In this document: positions 1-12,600 of the stretch, one piece after another
How positions within the stretch are numbered: position 1 is the stretch's first letter
Layout of the letters: every line of letters begins with the position of its first letter
From: Sanguinoderma infundibulare
Taxonomy: Eukaryota; Basidiomycota; Agaricomycetes; Polyporales; Polyporaceae
Length of the DNA: 64,000 nucleotides
Direction of reading: 5' to 3'
Assembly (NCBI GenBank): GCA_032821775.1
Contig: JAVLRN010000010.1
Coordinates: 1,178,001-1,242,000 of the forward strand
Made by a program: the position numbers and the translations under genes
Notes under the pieces: model-generated
Databases searched by the model: none
What the model saw: only the letters and a program-made list of their open reading frames with translations
What the model was told of the DNA's origin: nothing

Positions 1-752
1 GTGAAGCATATCGCTGAACGCGTCCTCACCGCCTCTCTAAGCGAGGGGCACGCCGCCGTTGGCGAGGACAGTATCGGAGAGAAAGGACCGATTGCTCCAG
101 CGTCCTCCGACCCCCTCACCGAGGAAGAAGACCGAACGGTACCGGACTTGATGCTGCATGCACTGACTGCTGACTCTGCTGTCTTCTTGACCCGCGTCTT
201 GGCCTTGAGCGCCGCCCATGTCCCAGCCGCTGGGAAGAGTATGCAAAACCGTATCACACCGATTAACTGGGAGAGCGTCGTTGACGTTGCTTGCGCTCAT
301 GGGGTTGTCAGCCCACGGTATGTATCCCACAGCTATCCATGCTTCATGTTCTGATACGTGAATCATTCCCGCAGGTCCGCAGAGGTCGTCCGCGAGCGCA
401 TGTCGCGCATATACCCTCCTTCTCGGCCGAATAGTAAGCCGTGCGCTGCTTGCTAGTCGAGCGGTAGCTGATATGCGCGCAGCATTCCACAGGACGCAAC
501 ACTTGCGCGATATGAAGCAGCGGCTGTCCGAAGCGCTTTCGAAACATGAACACGGCCTCCTGGACGTGCCCAACCGTGTGCCGACCGCAGCAGATAAACC
601 AAAGCCCGCTAAACGTGAGTTGTCTTTATCCTTCTGGAATATTCATGGCAAACGCGCGTTTAGGGAAACGAGCACCTTCCAAGAAGAATAATGTACCGGC
701 CGAATCTGAAGCTGGTCCCTCGTGCAACCGACGCCGTTCAGACGATGGCTGA
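1..752 (+). CDS. C-terminal part of an unrecognised basic protein (5' end off the window)
   Basis: The frame is open from base 1, so the start lies upstream of the window. Exons 1..317, 375..433, 483..614 and 664..752 join in phase through three GT-AG introns of 57, 49 and 49 nt and give 198 residues before the TGA at 750-752. The visible part is hydrophilic and has no motif I recognise. The last third is rich in Lys and Arg; the segment PKPAKRKRAPSKKNN looks like a nuclear localisation signal, so a nuclear or DNA-associated protein is possible, but this is inference. Without the intron at 615 the protein would stop at 691 instead; the spliced version is preferred because it extends the basic tail in frame. 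No function is assigned. Confidence 0.5.
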
Positions 753-1490
753 CGCGCGTCGACTTCATGTGGGCGTGACTCGCTACCGAGTATCGTCGAG
801 GAAGTCGCCATATTCTTGTCAGCATCTGTTGTCGCGCCGTCGCTGTACATATCGCACCTGCAACATTACACCTAACCGCGACTGTCTGGTGAGTCAGCTT
901 TCCACTTCTCATTGCTACTCCTAGATGGTTTCGTCGTTATGATGTTTGAGGCATTTGGCTTTAGCAAGGGGACTTCCCTTGCATTGCAGAAACCTATCTC
1001 AGCTACCTTCGGGCGGTCTGCTTTGGTAGATACGTCCGCTTCGTCTGAACTTCGATGATGTGCCTCACCAGCCTGCGCGTCCAGTTGCTGATAAGTTCTC
1101 CGCAGGCCCCGGGAAACATCAGCAGTGCATGCTCTCCCGCGCTAGCGAAGGCGAACAGCCATGAGCATTTCAATGCGCGGACTCGGTACAACTGTCATGT
1201 GCTGTGAGTCCTTCGATTCCCGCGCTTCTATGGGACATCTCGCTGTCTACTTGGGAGTCTGTTGCTGGATGCAATAACGCCCGTTCCTGGCTCCTTATAT
1301 GTCGTGCCGAGCCCCGAGCTCGCACACCTTGTATTCTCCTGGAAAGCAATACATTGATTTCGCTTGCGTTTTCTGCGTCATACTCCGTGCTCTGCAAAAC
1401 TTCCCACAGCGCGAAACGTCTCGCTGCTGTAAGTCGCCCCAATCTCCTTGGAGGTGACAATGACGCTCGGATCTTGCCGATGCGGAGAGC
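753..1490. other. Region without a supported gene
   Basis: Short open frames occur on both strands but none has a recognisable motif or a splice pattern that joins them. Upstream non-coding exons of the DUF6535 gene that follows may lie here. Confidence 0.4.
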
Positions 1491-4107
1491 ATGGAAGAGC
1501 GAATGTTCTGCACTTGGGAGGCTGTACTCCCTTGGCCATATAACCATGCGAGTGGAGTCACCTACCCCTCTGAACCCATGTATCGCTCACGCAGGCGACA
1601 CGGCAATGCTGGTGAGCGCAACCATGGACCTCCTTCCATCTGGGACAGCTCGGAAGCTTGGGCGGCCTGCGCAAAGGCGTTGCGGGAGTATGATGAAGAC
1701 ATGATCCAGGATTGGAAAGAAGAGATAGACACCCTTCTCGTGTTTGTGAGCGTTCAAAGATCTCAACAACAGCGTTCGAATTTGACACTAATGCTGCGAC
1801 TTGTCTTAACAGGCCGGTCTGTTCTCCGCAGTACTGACCGCATTCAACATCGAGTCCTACAAATGGCTGCAACAGCAACCAGACGACACCCACACCTCCC
1901 TGCTCTCGCAGATAGCGTCGCAACTCAACAGTTTCACCGTCAACGCAAACTTTGTGAACGCGACCTCGCCTGCGGTCGCACAGACCGCGGTGCCGTTCAA
2001 GCCGACCGCGTTCGCCGTCCGCCTGAACGTAATGTGGTTCTCCAGCCTGGTGTGCAGCCTCCTCTCGGCGTCGCTCGGCCTGCTCGTCAAGCAGTGGCTG
2101 CGCGAGTACCTCGCAGGCTCCTCGAACATTTCTCGCGAGAGCATCCGCATCCGCCAGTACCGCTACGACGGCCTGCGCCGCTGGCGCGTCCCGGAGATCA
2201 TCCTCTGCCTGCCCATCCTCCTCCAGGCCGCGCTCCTCCTCTTCTTCATCGGCCTCCTCGACCTCCTCTGGACGCTCCACCCCGTCGTCGCCGCGGTTGT
2301 CACGACGATCGTCGCGGGCTCGATGGCCTTCGCGCTGACGACCAGCTTCCTCCCGCCGTTCTACCCAGACTGCCCGTACAAGTCCCCGCAGTCGTGGCTC
2401 CTCTGCGCGTTCACGCAGCGCGCGAAACGCGCCACGGCCGCCCTCGCGTCGCGCTATCACGCGCGTCTCTACCAGCCAGCGCAGGTGCTGACGGACCGCG
2501 ACCGCGCGCACGGCGCGACGACCCCGGACCCGTTCGGGAGCAGGCTGAGGCTCGACGGCCGAGGGCGGTCGCGCTTTGGAGACGCGCTCCGGGGGTGGCT
2601 GCACCGGCTGTCGCTCGCGCGGGCGTACGGGAGCTGGAAGGAGCGCGAGAAGGTCGAGACGGAGAAGATGAACGGCGGAAGGAGTCTGGCGGCGGCTCTC
2701 GACGACGCCACGCTGGCGGGTGCGGACGCGATGTTTATGGACGACGCGTTCTTGCGCGCAGTCGTGCGGCCGTGCATGCGCGACATCGCGCCGAGGGCGG
2801 CGCTGCGGTGTGTGGAGAGGATACTGTTGCGGCGCGCGCCGAGGGTGCTGAACGATATGCCGTATTGGGATTTGGCGCATCCGGTGGGGGGTGGGGGACA
2901 CGGGGGCGATACGGGGACGGTGACGCTGATGAACTTGTTGTTGGATGTTCTGCAGAGGTTGAATGCGGGTAGGATTCGGGAGGGGGATCATGTGGTGATG
3001 GAGTGGGAGGGGGAGGGGAAGGTGGAGGTGGAGACGAAGGACGATGCGCGGCGGAGGGTGCTGATGACTATGCACCGGCTGGTTCGCGCGATCCCGACAC
3101 CGACGAAGCCTGACGCGGGGTTGAATGGAGCTGGGGCCGATGCGCGAACGCGCCCACTCTTCCGGAGGATGTTCGAGGTGTTGGCTGGGGTGCTGCATGC
3201 AGAGGTCGGGCGCGCGAGCCCGGAACGCTTCGTCAGGGAGCGGTCGTTCAACTTGATGTGCAAGATGTTCACGCGTTTCCAGGCTGTAGGTCCTCATTGT
3301 GAGTGTCTCGTTCTTTGGTCTGTCTCAGGCTCTTGGCTAACGAGTGGGTCAGGTATCTCAGCCTTCTGTGCGTATAGCAAGCAGACGCGCCTCGAGAACG
3401 CACCATACCGCTTCGTCCAGGCGTGCTACATGGTCATCCGTGCTTCCGCAGCGCTCGCCCACGCCGCGAGCGGACCAGGGACCGTCGCAGAGCCAGAACC
3501 GGAACCTCTCACCGGTAACACGCTATCCCCTCCTACCCCGTACTTGGTGGAATCGCCTCACAAACGGTCGTTCGACACCTCGATCACCAGCTCAGTCACC
3601 CTGTACTCGGAGCCGCTCCAGATCTCGGCACCCCCAGAACCTGGAGCTCCCGAGGGTGAGCCAGAGGACCTCAACGACGACGACACGGACCACGCGGACC
3701 ACGCAGACGACTACGCAGCGATCCGCCCCGCGCTGCTCGGCGTGCTGCGCGACCTCGAGAGCTTCCTGTCGATGCCCGTCTCGCGCGCGGCGGAGTACCG
3801 CCCGACGATGGCGATGCTCGCGGAGTGCGCGGAGGCGGTGCTCGCGCTCGCGGCGCGCGACCGGAACGCGGTGTCGCGGAGCCTCGTGCTCGCGCTGAGC
3901 GAGATGGTGGGGTACGCGTCGGCCGCGGACGCGGATGGGGAGGGGGAGGGGGAGGGGGAGGGGGAGGGGGACCATTGGGATGGCGGTGGCAGGAGGGAGG
4001 AGCTCGACGATCACACGGCGAGGCAGGCGGTGCGGTGGTTGCGGAGGATGTACGGGCTGAGGCCGGGCGGCCCAAAGCCCGGGGATGTTCAACGCGCGTT
4101 CGGGTAG
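1491..4107 (+). CDS. DUF6535-domain membrane protein
   Basis: Exons 1491..1745, 1813..3298 and 3353..4107 give 831 residues. The first intron (67 nt, phase 0) joins an acidic stretch ending DWKEEIDTLLVF to AGLFSAVLTAFNIESYKWL, the usual opening of DUF6535 proteins of mushroom-forming fungi. The second intron is 54 nt, a multiple of three with no stop, so reading through it is also possible. Two hydrophobic segments follow (near VMWFSSLVCSLLSASLGLLV and ILLQAALLLFFIGLLDLLW), suggesting membrane anchoring near the N-terminus. The remaining 600 residues are soluble and Arg/Glu-rich, with a GEGEGE run near the end. The start is uncertain: Met codons at 1491 and 1578 and an upstream intron are all possible. 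The function of DUF6535 proteins is unknown to me. Confidence 0.78.
3937..3970 (+). repeat. GAGGGG hexanucleotide microsatellite inside the coding sequence
   Basis: Five to six copies of a GAGGGG unit encode a Gly-Glu run near the C-terminus of the DUF6535 protein. Because the unit is six bases, copy-number changes keep the reading frame. Confidence 0.85.
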
Positions 4108-6897
4108 TCGGGTGTGTTGGAAGACACGGGAATGTGTACGATACACCTTCTCGTTGGGCTTGCAGCTTGCTTGGCTCGACACGGACATGGTGGACTACTG
4201 GTTTCAAATTCGTTGTGGGTGTGCGTGGATATTTGGAAGTTCGACTCGGACCTAGGCATCCGCTTTGTTGGTTTCGTGCATCGTCGTGCCGTTCTCCCGT
4301 GGTCTGTCTGGATATGTAGGGCTGTATTCAAGTCGGTTGTCGGGCGTTGTTGAATGTACACTGTACACAGTATGTATGACAGCATCCCTTGTAGAAACGA
4401 AATGAGGTCTCTTCTCGGGCGGCGTTTCCCGTGGCAATGTTGTTCTCAGGCCATGCTAGCTATCCTCGAACTCGTACAATTGCTCCAGACCGCGCCGTGC
4501 GGCGTTCCCAGTGGGCGTATGACGAGAGCAACCCACGGCCTGGAGCTTGGCTGCCAACGTGCACATGGTGCTCTCTGGCCTGGAATTTGACGGTGTCCAG
4601 TTGCCCCCTTCAGGAAAAACGTAGGCCGCAGCAATTGCGAGCGGGTGCCGAGTGGTGGTCACAATCACGCCGAATGGCAATGGTGGATTGTTGAACAGAC
4701 GGCGAAGCACCCTCACGGGTATGTACTCTGGCATCTTCTAAATCAGTCGCTGTCCACTGCGGCGGAGAGGCGTGGTTTAGCGGGCATATGTGGACGATAG
4801 TCCCATGACCACCGCCCTTGCGAAAACTAAAATACACCCACTGTCTCGCGACCAATATCAATCTGATTTCGGGGAAGGTAATGAATGGGCTCAGGCTTTA
4901 CGCACCTACTGGCAGGCCACTGTCCGAGCACCCAGAATTATCCGGCGGTTCAAAGCGTGTATACTTACACATCAAAGGCTGTCTGTGCTGCACCGTGATG
5001 CGCCCATGGACCCAGCAGCGATCTATCGAAGGCGGCTCCGCGTGCCGACGGGGATCCGCTGCATAACCACAACCGCAATCCCTGTTGCGCGGGATGCGCG
5101 TCGTACTCCGGTCGTCGAACATGCTGACCCATCTGCAATGAGCACTGACATCAACATGTTCTCCTACAAGATGTAGCAGGTGCGCCTTGGAATCAACAGA
5201 ACAGATAGACACTTACCGCACGCCGTCATATATTCCTCTGTGAACACTGCATCGCAGTTCGGTTTTGTCACGGCCATCCGCGTCTTCGGGGCGTCATCTT
5301 GCACAAACTGCGTTCTATGAAGGCGTGGCACAGCGATCATCACGTCCTGTGTCGCGGCAGCCACACTGCGGACCTGACGGCTGACGAGCTAGAAATTGAC
5401 GGTATCGCTGTCAGAATTCAGGAGCACGTATCACGCCACATACCCCAAGTTCCTCCCCCCTTCCGAGGTACTCCATGCATCGCTTGCTGAACACAACACG
5501 TTAGGGAACACAGAATGAACAGAACGTGATAGCTGTAGCTGTGCGAGGCGGAGTGCCGCCGTGACCAGCGAAAGGGGAAGGAAGAAGAAACACAGGATAG
5601 GCCCATTTGGGAGCGCGAACGCGTGCAAGCCGACATCGTCCATGGCGAGCAAGGGTCTCGAGGCTGATAAGGCGAAAGAGTGCGTGGATATGGGAAGTTT
5701 CCCAGGGCGAAGCCGTCCGGCGAATTGAATGATTGCCAAGAAGCGGTGGAAGGAGCGTCATGGGACGCTATGGACATTGTGCGACGGTCAGGTCTCTCAT
5801 GCATCCAGTCGACGTGCTGCGAACCGAGCGGTGTGGGGCTTGCTTACACACCCCCGAGAACGAGCGGAATCTGGAGCGTATGGAAGGACTTTGGATGGAT
5901 GCTGCGAGATGGCACAGTCGAAGTCGCGGCAGATGAGGTTGGGATCGGTGTCTTCTTCATCAAAGGTCGACGCGAATTCGATGTCTTCTGCCGAAGCCTC
6001 GCGAGCTCGAAGTCTGACGAGTGTCTCTACGCCCCGCCATTTCATACGAACCGCTCGGGTCCCAGGAGTGGCTGAACCTTCATAAAGGGCCCGGAGTCAG
6101 TGAACGCCTCGGAAGACGAGCATCGCGCGCTCCGAACCAGTACCTACTGCGCTGACACCACTAATTGTGATACCATCAGCAGGCTGTCGCTGGTATTGAC
6201 GCTGGGCGGTATGGAGAAGCAGGTCGATGTCGATTGCGTACTTGCTATCGGACAGGAGACAGCCGAATTTTACTTGAATCGACACCAGCGAGACGGAGAG
6301 TTGGAAAGGCTCCGCAGGCAGGCCGGGCACGGTCTCGAGCGGGGGTTAAGCTCAAGCTCAGCTGGCCTATACAGTAGAAGAGAAGGCTTCGCGGAGGATC
6401 GAGCTCGGTCCGAGCGCAAGAACTTTGAGCTTGCCACCAAACGCTCGAGACGTGCCGCCTGAGTTTCGCAGGAGGTCTTGTTGGCGAGGATGTCATCGCC
6501 TGTACATAGGACAGAAGGTAAGTGTTCCACCAAGGATGATTGTCGTACAAGTCACACCTTGGCCCGACTCGAAATGGGTTGAGCGTTTTCGCAATCGCCT
6601 GGCGAGCATGGTGTAATGATTCATGCACACTGCCGCACTGTCCGCGTTTGCGGTGCTTGCCGATGCTTCCTATTGGACACAGCCTCGCGTATGTTTCAGT
6701 TTGTATCAAGGGTTTCGAACGACTTGCGGCTTGCGAACGTAGTTCGTTCGAGGCTCCGGATGGGACTTAGCTGAAACCAGGCTGGAACTAGTTGCAGATC
6801 CTCGTGGTAAAGTTACGGCCGAGTACACGGTGTGAAGGGTGTTGAAGACGAATCAGAAGGGCGGGAAAAGGGAGTCTGATGCTGTGATGGCGGCGCC
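4108..6897. other. 2.8 kb without a supported gene; protein-like minus-strand fragments
   Basis: No recognisable family is visible. Several short minus-strand frames look protein-like, notably around 6097-6330 (SDSKYAIDIDLLLHTAQRQY), 5797-6045 (ASTFDEEDTDPNLICRDFDC) and 5164-5364. I could not join them into one gene with convincing GT-AG introns. Possible explanations are an intron-rich unknown gene, an eroded pseudogene, or chance. Confidence 0.35.
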
Positions 6898-7422
6898 TTA
6901 TTCTTCAAGCTGTCTGGTTCGTGCAGCACAGCAAACAGTATTACAGTTGGAGACCAGCGCATCGCCTGCGGGCGCCGAAGAATCGGAAGGAGGAAGGTTG
7001 GGAGTTGGGAATCGTTGACTTGAAGTCGGGAAGGGACGGGAGGTGCAGATGATGCGGATGTTATAGTTGGGAAGCATGGCGACTAGGAGAGCACATGGAT
7101 GGCTATACAGAGACACCAGCTCGGTTAGACGGAACGCAACGTCCCAGCCAGAGTCCTGGTCTTGATGGCGGAGTCCTGACACACCACTGCGAGGCGCAGT
7201 GCCATATGGGTGGGACGAGCTGGCAGGAGGCCCGTCTCTGTACGCATTCTGAGCAGCGATGAGGCCCTCTTTACGATGACGTTCGGGTCGCTGCGGAGAG
7301 AGAGGTGAGTGTTGGGAGAAGGCGAGCGGGATGCCGTAAAGGCCGCAAGTACGAGGCGCGGACTTGGAGAGAAGCGCCGAGGATGATGGTCGCAAGAGCG
7401 TCAGGTCGCTGATGGCAGTCAT
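6898..7422 (-). CDS. Possible small hypothetical protein
   Basis: A 174-codon ATG frame runs divergently from the Uds1 gene, with its start only 169 bp from that gene's ATG. The first 40 residues are rich in Ser, Leu and Arg and poor in acidic residues, which would be compatible with a mitochondrial presequence. The rest has no motif I recognise, and the Pro/Ser-rich end looks random. The frame overlaps no other supported gene, but its composition would also fit a chance frame in promoter DNA. No function is proposed. Confidence 0.2.
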   Translation of the reverse strand: MTAISDLTLLRPSSSALLSKSAPRTCGLYGIPLAFSQHSPLSPQRPERHRKEGLIAAQNAYRDGPPASSSHPYGTAPRSGVSGLRHQDQDSGWDVAFRLTELVSLYSHPCALLVAMLPNYNIRIICTSRPFPTSSQRFPTPNLPPSDSSAPAGDALVSNCNTVCCAARTRQLEE

Positions 7423-7429
7423 CGACTAT

Positions 7430-7590
7430 CAGCGTATACCCCGTCCGTCCTTCCCTCTTTCTTCCCCTTCGCTCGTCGTTCTCCCCGTCGTTGGCCAGGG
7501 CTTCCCCGTCTCCGGCGACCTTTCGTTCTTCTTTTCATTCCTCCGTCTTATGCTTGGACGCCTTCTCGCCCTCTCGTCCTTCCCGTCCTC
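7430..7590 (+). promoter_or_regulatory. Pyrimidine-rich promoter/5' leader of the Uds1 gene
   Basis: The 160 bp before the ATG at 7591 are strongly C/T-rich on the coding strand (runs such as ccttcgctcgtcgttctccc). CT-rich tracts just upstream of the start are common in filamentous fungal genes. No TATA box was seen. Confidence 0.4.
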
Positions 7591-10500
7591 ATGTTGGCCT
7601 CTGTTTTCGGCAACCGTAGGACTGCCAAGGCACAGAAGAAGTTCTCGACTATAACAAGCTTTGGACGAGCTCAGTCCCCGCCTTCACCCGCCTCGTTCGC
7701 CTCCCCGGAGATCGTCGAGATTAATGAGAAGGGCCCTTTCGGTGCGGCGGTCCCCGAGGATCCCGGACCGTCTGCGAGCATAGACCGTCCGTCCATCACG
7801 TCTCCCCAGCTCCAACTCGACTTCGGAACCGCTGAGTCTCTTTCCGACTGGCTACCCCCCAGCATCGCGCCCCCACCCGAGAGTCGTACCCCACCCAAGC
7901 GCAACGTCTCCCTCCCAAATGGTGTCCGACCTCTTCCTGACGCGCCCTCAACTTCCTCGAGGGTTCGCGCCAGTCCCGAACCTCCGATCAGAGAGGAGCC
8001 TGAGTTGCCCGAGGTCTGTCGTCCGGCATCTCTCCAATCTTTTCGCCTCTCAGCCACTGACGTCGTCGATAGCCGATTCGCTTATTCGCCGCTGACACTT
8101 CCATCCACTCCCGAAGTTCCGACGACATCAACGAAACGGTGAGCATATTCGCGTCCCATCCGTGTTCATACGAAAGTAGGAAGAGAAAGACGCGGTCGAA
8201 CTGCTGGAGTCTTACTGTCTTACCCTGGCGAGCGCGTGGACGGGAATTGAGGGAGGACGCGAGAGGATGGCGCCGTGCATGTAACGCATGACATACCCGC
8301 CAGAGACCTCCTGTTACCATCACGCACCTCTCTGCCTCCTCTCTCGCCGCTCCTACTCCTACCGCAACGACGCGGTGGACGCCATGGGCACGCGCATGGC
8401 GGCGGGCAACCCGCCGGCGAAGATGATCACGTACCGTGTGCGAGCTCCAAGTCGTTTGGGACATGACCTTGCGACGCTCTTTACCCGGACGAGTTTGAGT
8501 TCGTGTATGCGTATTTGTGCAACCTGCCTTGGCATCCGCATCCTCGCAGGCGCGCTCAAAGACATTCGCGCACCAGCGAAGGCCAGCCTAAGTACGGGAT
8601 GTGGGCTCAAAATTGTCCGAGCCAGAGCCGCGCACAGGCAACACGCCCTCCCCTTCCTCGTCTTCTTGGGCGGTAGAGCGAGGAGGATGCGCGCGGCTCT
8701 GCTGTTCGGTATGCATCCGAGTATATACGAGTTTTATGTTTCCTACAATACTCAGCCCATCCCATGAATTCACACTGACCTTCGTCCCAGGGCCCGTTTC
8801 CCTCCACGAGGAAGCCCACGCCTTCTCCGATCAAGATACCCAGCAACCTCACCAGCACCAAGATCAGCCTCCAGCGATCTTCCCCAGAGGATGTTGCCCA
8901 AGCCAACTCGTCAGGTGTTCCACCTGCCCTTCCGACAAAGGGCAGTCGACCTCCCAGTCCCGCCTCTGGAATCACAGATATGTCTTCAGCTATCTCGGGA
9001 ACAAGCCTCGCCCGTGCCTTGGTTGCCAACTCCTTCATCTATTCCAGCGAGTCTCGCGCATCCAAGTACAAGTCTGGCGTAGGCCGCCAGGATTCTGCTA
9101 CCCTCCCACGCGGCGAGCACCCTCTAAACAATTCCCCATACACGCGCGAGAGGCGAGCGAGCACCGGCTCCCAGGCAAGTCCATCGTCCTCAGTGCCGCC
9201 CGTCCCACGGTTACCTTCCCGTGCGGAGTTGGGACTCAGTATGGATAGCACCGCTCGCAGCAGGCGCAACTCGATTGGACTGGTACTGGACAGCGCAGAC
9301 AAGGAGTCGTTCGACCCTCTCCCGCAACTTCGGCGCCCCAAGAGCACAGGCAAGCTACGGAGAGAGCAGACGATGAGCATGCCGCCCATCTCTCCCATCT
9401 CGGAGGCGTCGTCCCCAGCGCCCTCGCTGCCGAACACGCCGGTCATCATTGGACAGCTCACCTCCAACGCTTCCAGCCGCTCGCTTGCCAACTCTGCCGC
9501 GCCCCAGCCCTCGCTTGAGGGCAATGCCAGTTCGTCATCGTTAGGCACCGGCGAGGCTACAGCCGGCCACGTTCGCGCAGCGACCGAGCCTGCGGGTATG
9601 GGTAACTCTTCGAAATCGATGGACACTCAGCGCAAGGGCGGAACGCTTGCGCCGAACGGCGCGATGCCCGGCACGATGCGCTCCTCCGGCGCGTATGCGA
9701 TCAGCAACGGACGGCTCGCAGTGACACGCACGATGTCCGAGACTAGCGTTCCCCGTCCAGGCCAACCCTCGCGACCTGCCGTCCTCCTCCCGATCGGAGA
9801 GCGGCCTGCGTCCGTGCTCGTCCCGGCGTCCCCCCAGCCTTCTTTCGTATCGAGCGCCGCTGGGGCGAACCCGACGCCGACATCTACGCGGTTTGGCCAT
9901 CATAATTCCACCTCCGAGTCCACCCCAGTCGACTCGCCCGACCTCCTCGATAGCTTCCCGCTCCAGATCGCGTCCCAACGTGCCGCGGGTCCACCACCAC
10001 CCCTGTCGCTAGGGCGGCGGTCTGAGGACAGCAGCGCGGCCCCGACGCCCATGCACAGCTCGAGCGGGGAGTCGATGCCGTCGACCACGGACCGCCAGAC
10101 CTTCCCCGAGACTCCGAACGCTTTCTCGCCGTGGTCCTCGGGCTTCCAATCACCCCCAGGAGTGGGCGCAAACGGGCGCTCGTCGATGGACCGCGGCCCG
10201 ACGCGCGGACGTGGTCCTCAGGGTGTCCTCGAGATCATGCGGATGGCGCGCGGGTCAGCGCCGGTGTACTCGAAGCCGAGCGGGGCTCGCGGGTCACGCG
10301 TGGTGCCTCCGACCCCACCGCTGACGGCTGAGAGCGGGTCGTCGCAGCCGGGCAGCCCAAGGGAAGCGTCGACCTCGATTGGGATGAAGCGGTTGACGGC
10401 GATCGAGGAGCAGGTCGCTTCGCGGGCCGTGTCGACATACTCGACAGTGCCGGAGCCCCCAACAAGTGGGGCGGAGTTCAATGCAGTGTTCACGGCTCAG

Positions 10501-12600
10501 CAGCAGCCGATGCAGAGGCGTGCGCGCGACCGGTCGGGGTCGAATGCCACCAATACCACGAGCACTACTACGACTACAATCTCGGGAACGTCCGCTGCTG
10601 AGGCCAAGGCTGCCGAGGCCTCTTCCAACCGACGCATGCGCGCCGTGACGAATCCTGATGAGTCTATGGCGTCGCCTCCGCCTTCGTATGTTCCTGCCCT
10701 TGAACCCCCTCCTTCTCCTCTTCCCCCTTCTCCGCTTGCTCACTCTCGCTCCACCACGACCGAGTCGTCCGAGCCGTCTCGTCGGTCAAGCGCAACGTCG
10801 AGCGGGCACTTGGCCGCAACGTCGTCCTCGCAAAGCTCGATCCCTCAAAAGCGGTCACTCTCTCCCTTCCCGTCCCCTCCGAACTCCTCTGCGTCATCGT
10901 CCCCTTCCACAGGTCGCTCACGAATCGACGCCCATGCTTCCTCCATCAGCGTCGAGAACCCGCCGCCTCCTTACGTTGAGGACCTCCGGAGTTCGACTCC
11001 GCCCGTGCCGCAGTTGCCCGCCGAGGTCCTTATCGGGCCCGCCCCACCCGGACGCAGTGCGACTCCCGACCTCCACGGGCCTCCAGGCACCCCGCGCTCG
11101 GCATTCAGCACCCCCGAAGGCACGCCGAGCAAACGTATCACGCGCACGCGTCCACCGCTTCCCCAGGGTCCCCGGAAACCGAGCTACTCTGCATCTGCTG
11201 CCGCGGCGCGCATGCGCGCCGGCTCGGTCTCGTCGCTCGGGAACGCGAGGCCCAGCAGCAGCAACGGCACCAATCAGCGGATGGCATCGATGCTGTCGCA
11301 CGCGGCGCCCAAGTTCCAGACGAGCCGGGTGCAGTTCCGCGGGCTGACGATGGAGGCCGCACAGTGGACGCTGACCTCGCACCAGCTGCAGCACATCGTG
11401 TCGACGGCGATCCGCCAGAGCGCGGACGCGTCCGCGATCCGGATCCTGCCCGGGGACACGCTCGAGCACGGGCTGCCGGCGGAGATCGAGCGGCTGGAGG
11501 AACTGAGCGCGGAGCTGAAGCTGAAGTACAGGCTGAACGTGCGCAAGCGCAACACGCTGCTCGCGAACGTGGGCCGGGTCGCGGATAGCGCGGAGCTGGG
11601 GTCCGGGTCGGAGTACGGGGCGGCGCTGGGGCTGGGGCTGGGGCGGATGATGGACGAGCTGGGGGACGTGACGGAGAGCTTGGACCAGACGGCGGAGGAG
11701 CTGTACACGGTCACGGACCAGCTCGCGCAGCTGGTGCGGGTGCGGGATGTGCACCAGCGGAGCGCGCTGGCGATGGCGCTGCGGAAGCTGAACTCGAGCT
11801 TCCTGAAGCAGGTGGGGGAGGTACAGCGGCTGCGGGAGCAGGTGGCGACGCTCGAGGCGGAGCGGGACGAGGCGTGGCGAGAGGCGCAGGAGGTCGCGCA
11901 GGAGTTTGACGACTTTACGGACCGGATCATGGCCGACTCGGTGCCGACGCCCAGCGGGTCGGGGAGCGGGAGAGAGAGGGAGAGGGAGAGGGAGAGGGAC
12001 AAGGAGAGCATTACGCCGAGCCGCCGCTCGAGCCGGGTCTTGGTCGCACGCAAGAACAGCCAGCGGGCGTCGAAGGCGGGCTTGAGGTCGATGAACAGAC
12101 GGAGCCAGCGGTCGTCGACGAGCAGCATCCAGCGGTTCAGCGGCGTGGCCTCTCCTGGGGTGTGGCTGGGCCAGGGCGGCGGGGAGGACATCCCGCCCGT
12201 GCCGCCTATCCCCCTGCGGCGCGACATTTTCTTCCCGCCTGGAGACTTGCCGACGCGGAGCTCGATGGGTACGTGTACGTGTTCTGTTCTCTCTGTTGTC
12301 GTGGGACGTGTTGCTGACGCCGATGTTGCTGTTGCTGTCGCTGTCGTCACCTCGGATGCAGACTCGCCGTCGTCGGACATCCGCGCGATGGTCCAGGCGC
12401 AGAAGGAGCTGTGCGAGATGCTGGGCATCTCGCTCGACGATCTCAAGCACCAGCACAACGGGCCGTCGAGGCGACAGTCCATGTCTGCGATCTCGGGCAT
12501 GCGGAGCCCGGCGTCGGCGGCGCCGACGCGGCGCAACTCGGAAATCGTCACGCCGAACCACCAGAAGTCGTTTACTAAGGGGATGTCGAAGGAGGTCTGA
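7591..12600 (+). CDS. Uds1 (up-regulated during septation) domain coiled-coil protein
   Basis: Exon 1 (7591..8138, 182 codons) encodes a Pro/Ser-rich start. The large 3' part (8791..12268 and 12362..12600, joined across a 93-nt in-phase intron) encodes 1,238 residues. It is Ser/Pro/Thr-rich, then has a conserved block at about 11338-11580 (RGLTMEAAQWTLTSHQLQHI, then IRILPGDTLEHGLPAEIERL) matching the Uds1 domain, then a predicted coiled coil around 11680-11920. A basic RE repeat (11968-12000) and a conserved-looking tail (AMVQAQKELCEMLGISLDDL) follow. Uds1 proteins are linked to septation and polarity in fungi. The segment 8139-8790 is unsolved: exon 1 ends in phase 2, the exon at 8791 starts in phase 0, and protein-like fragments lie between. 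An in-phase exon ending at 8708 or 8672 (EPEPRTGNTPSPSSSSWA) fits the downstream junction. Confidence 0.75.
11968..12000 (+). repeat. GAGAGG repeat encoding an Arg-Glu run
   Basis: Tandem GAGAGG-type hexamers inside the Uds1 gene encode RERERERERD just after the coiled coil. The unit length preserves the frame. Confidence 0.8.

Noticed and set aside
1558..3297. 579-codon minus-strand open frame opposite the DUF6535 gene
   Set aside because: Shadow of a GC-rich coding region; His/Arg/Pro-rich, no domain, and the plus strand carries a recognisable family with good introns.
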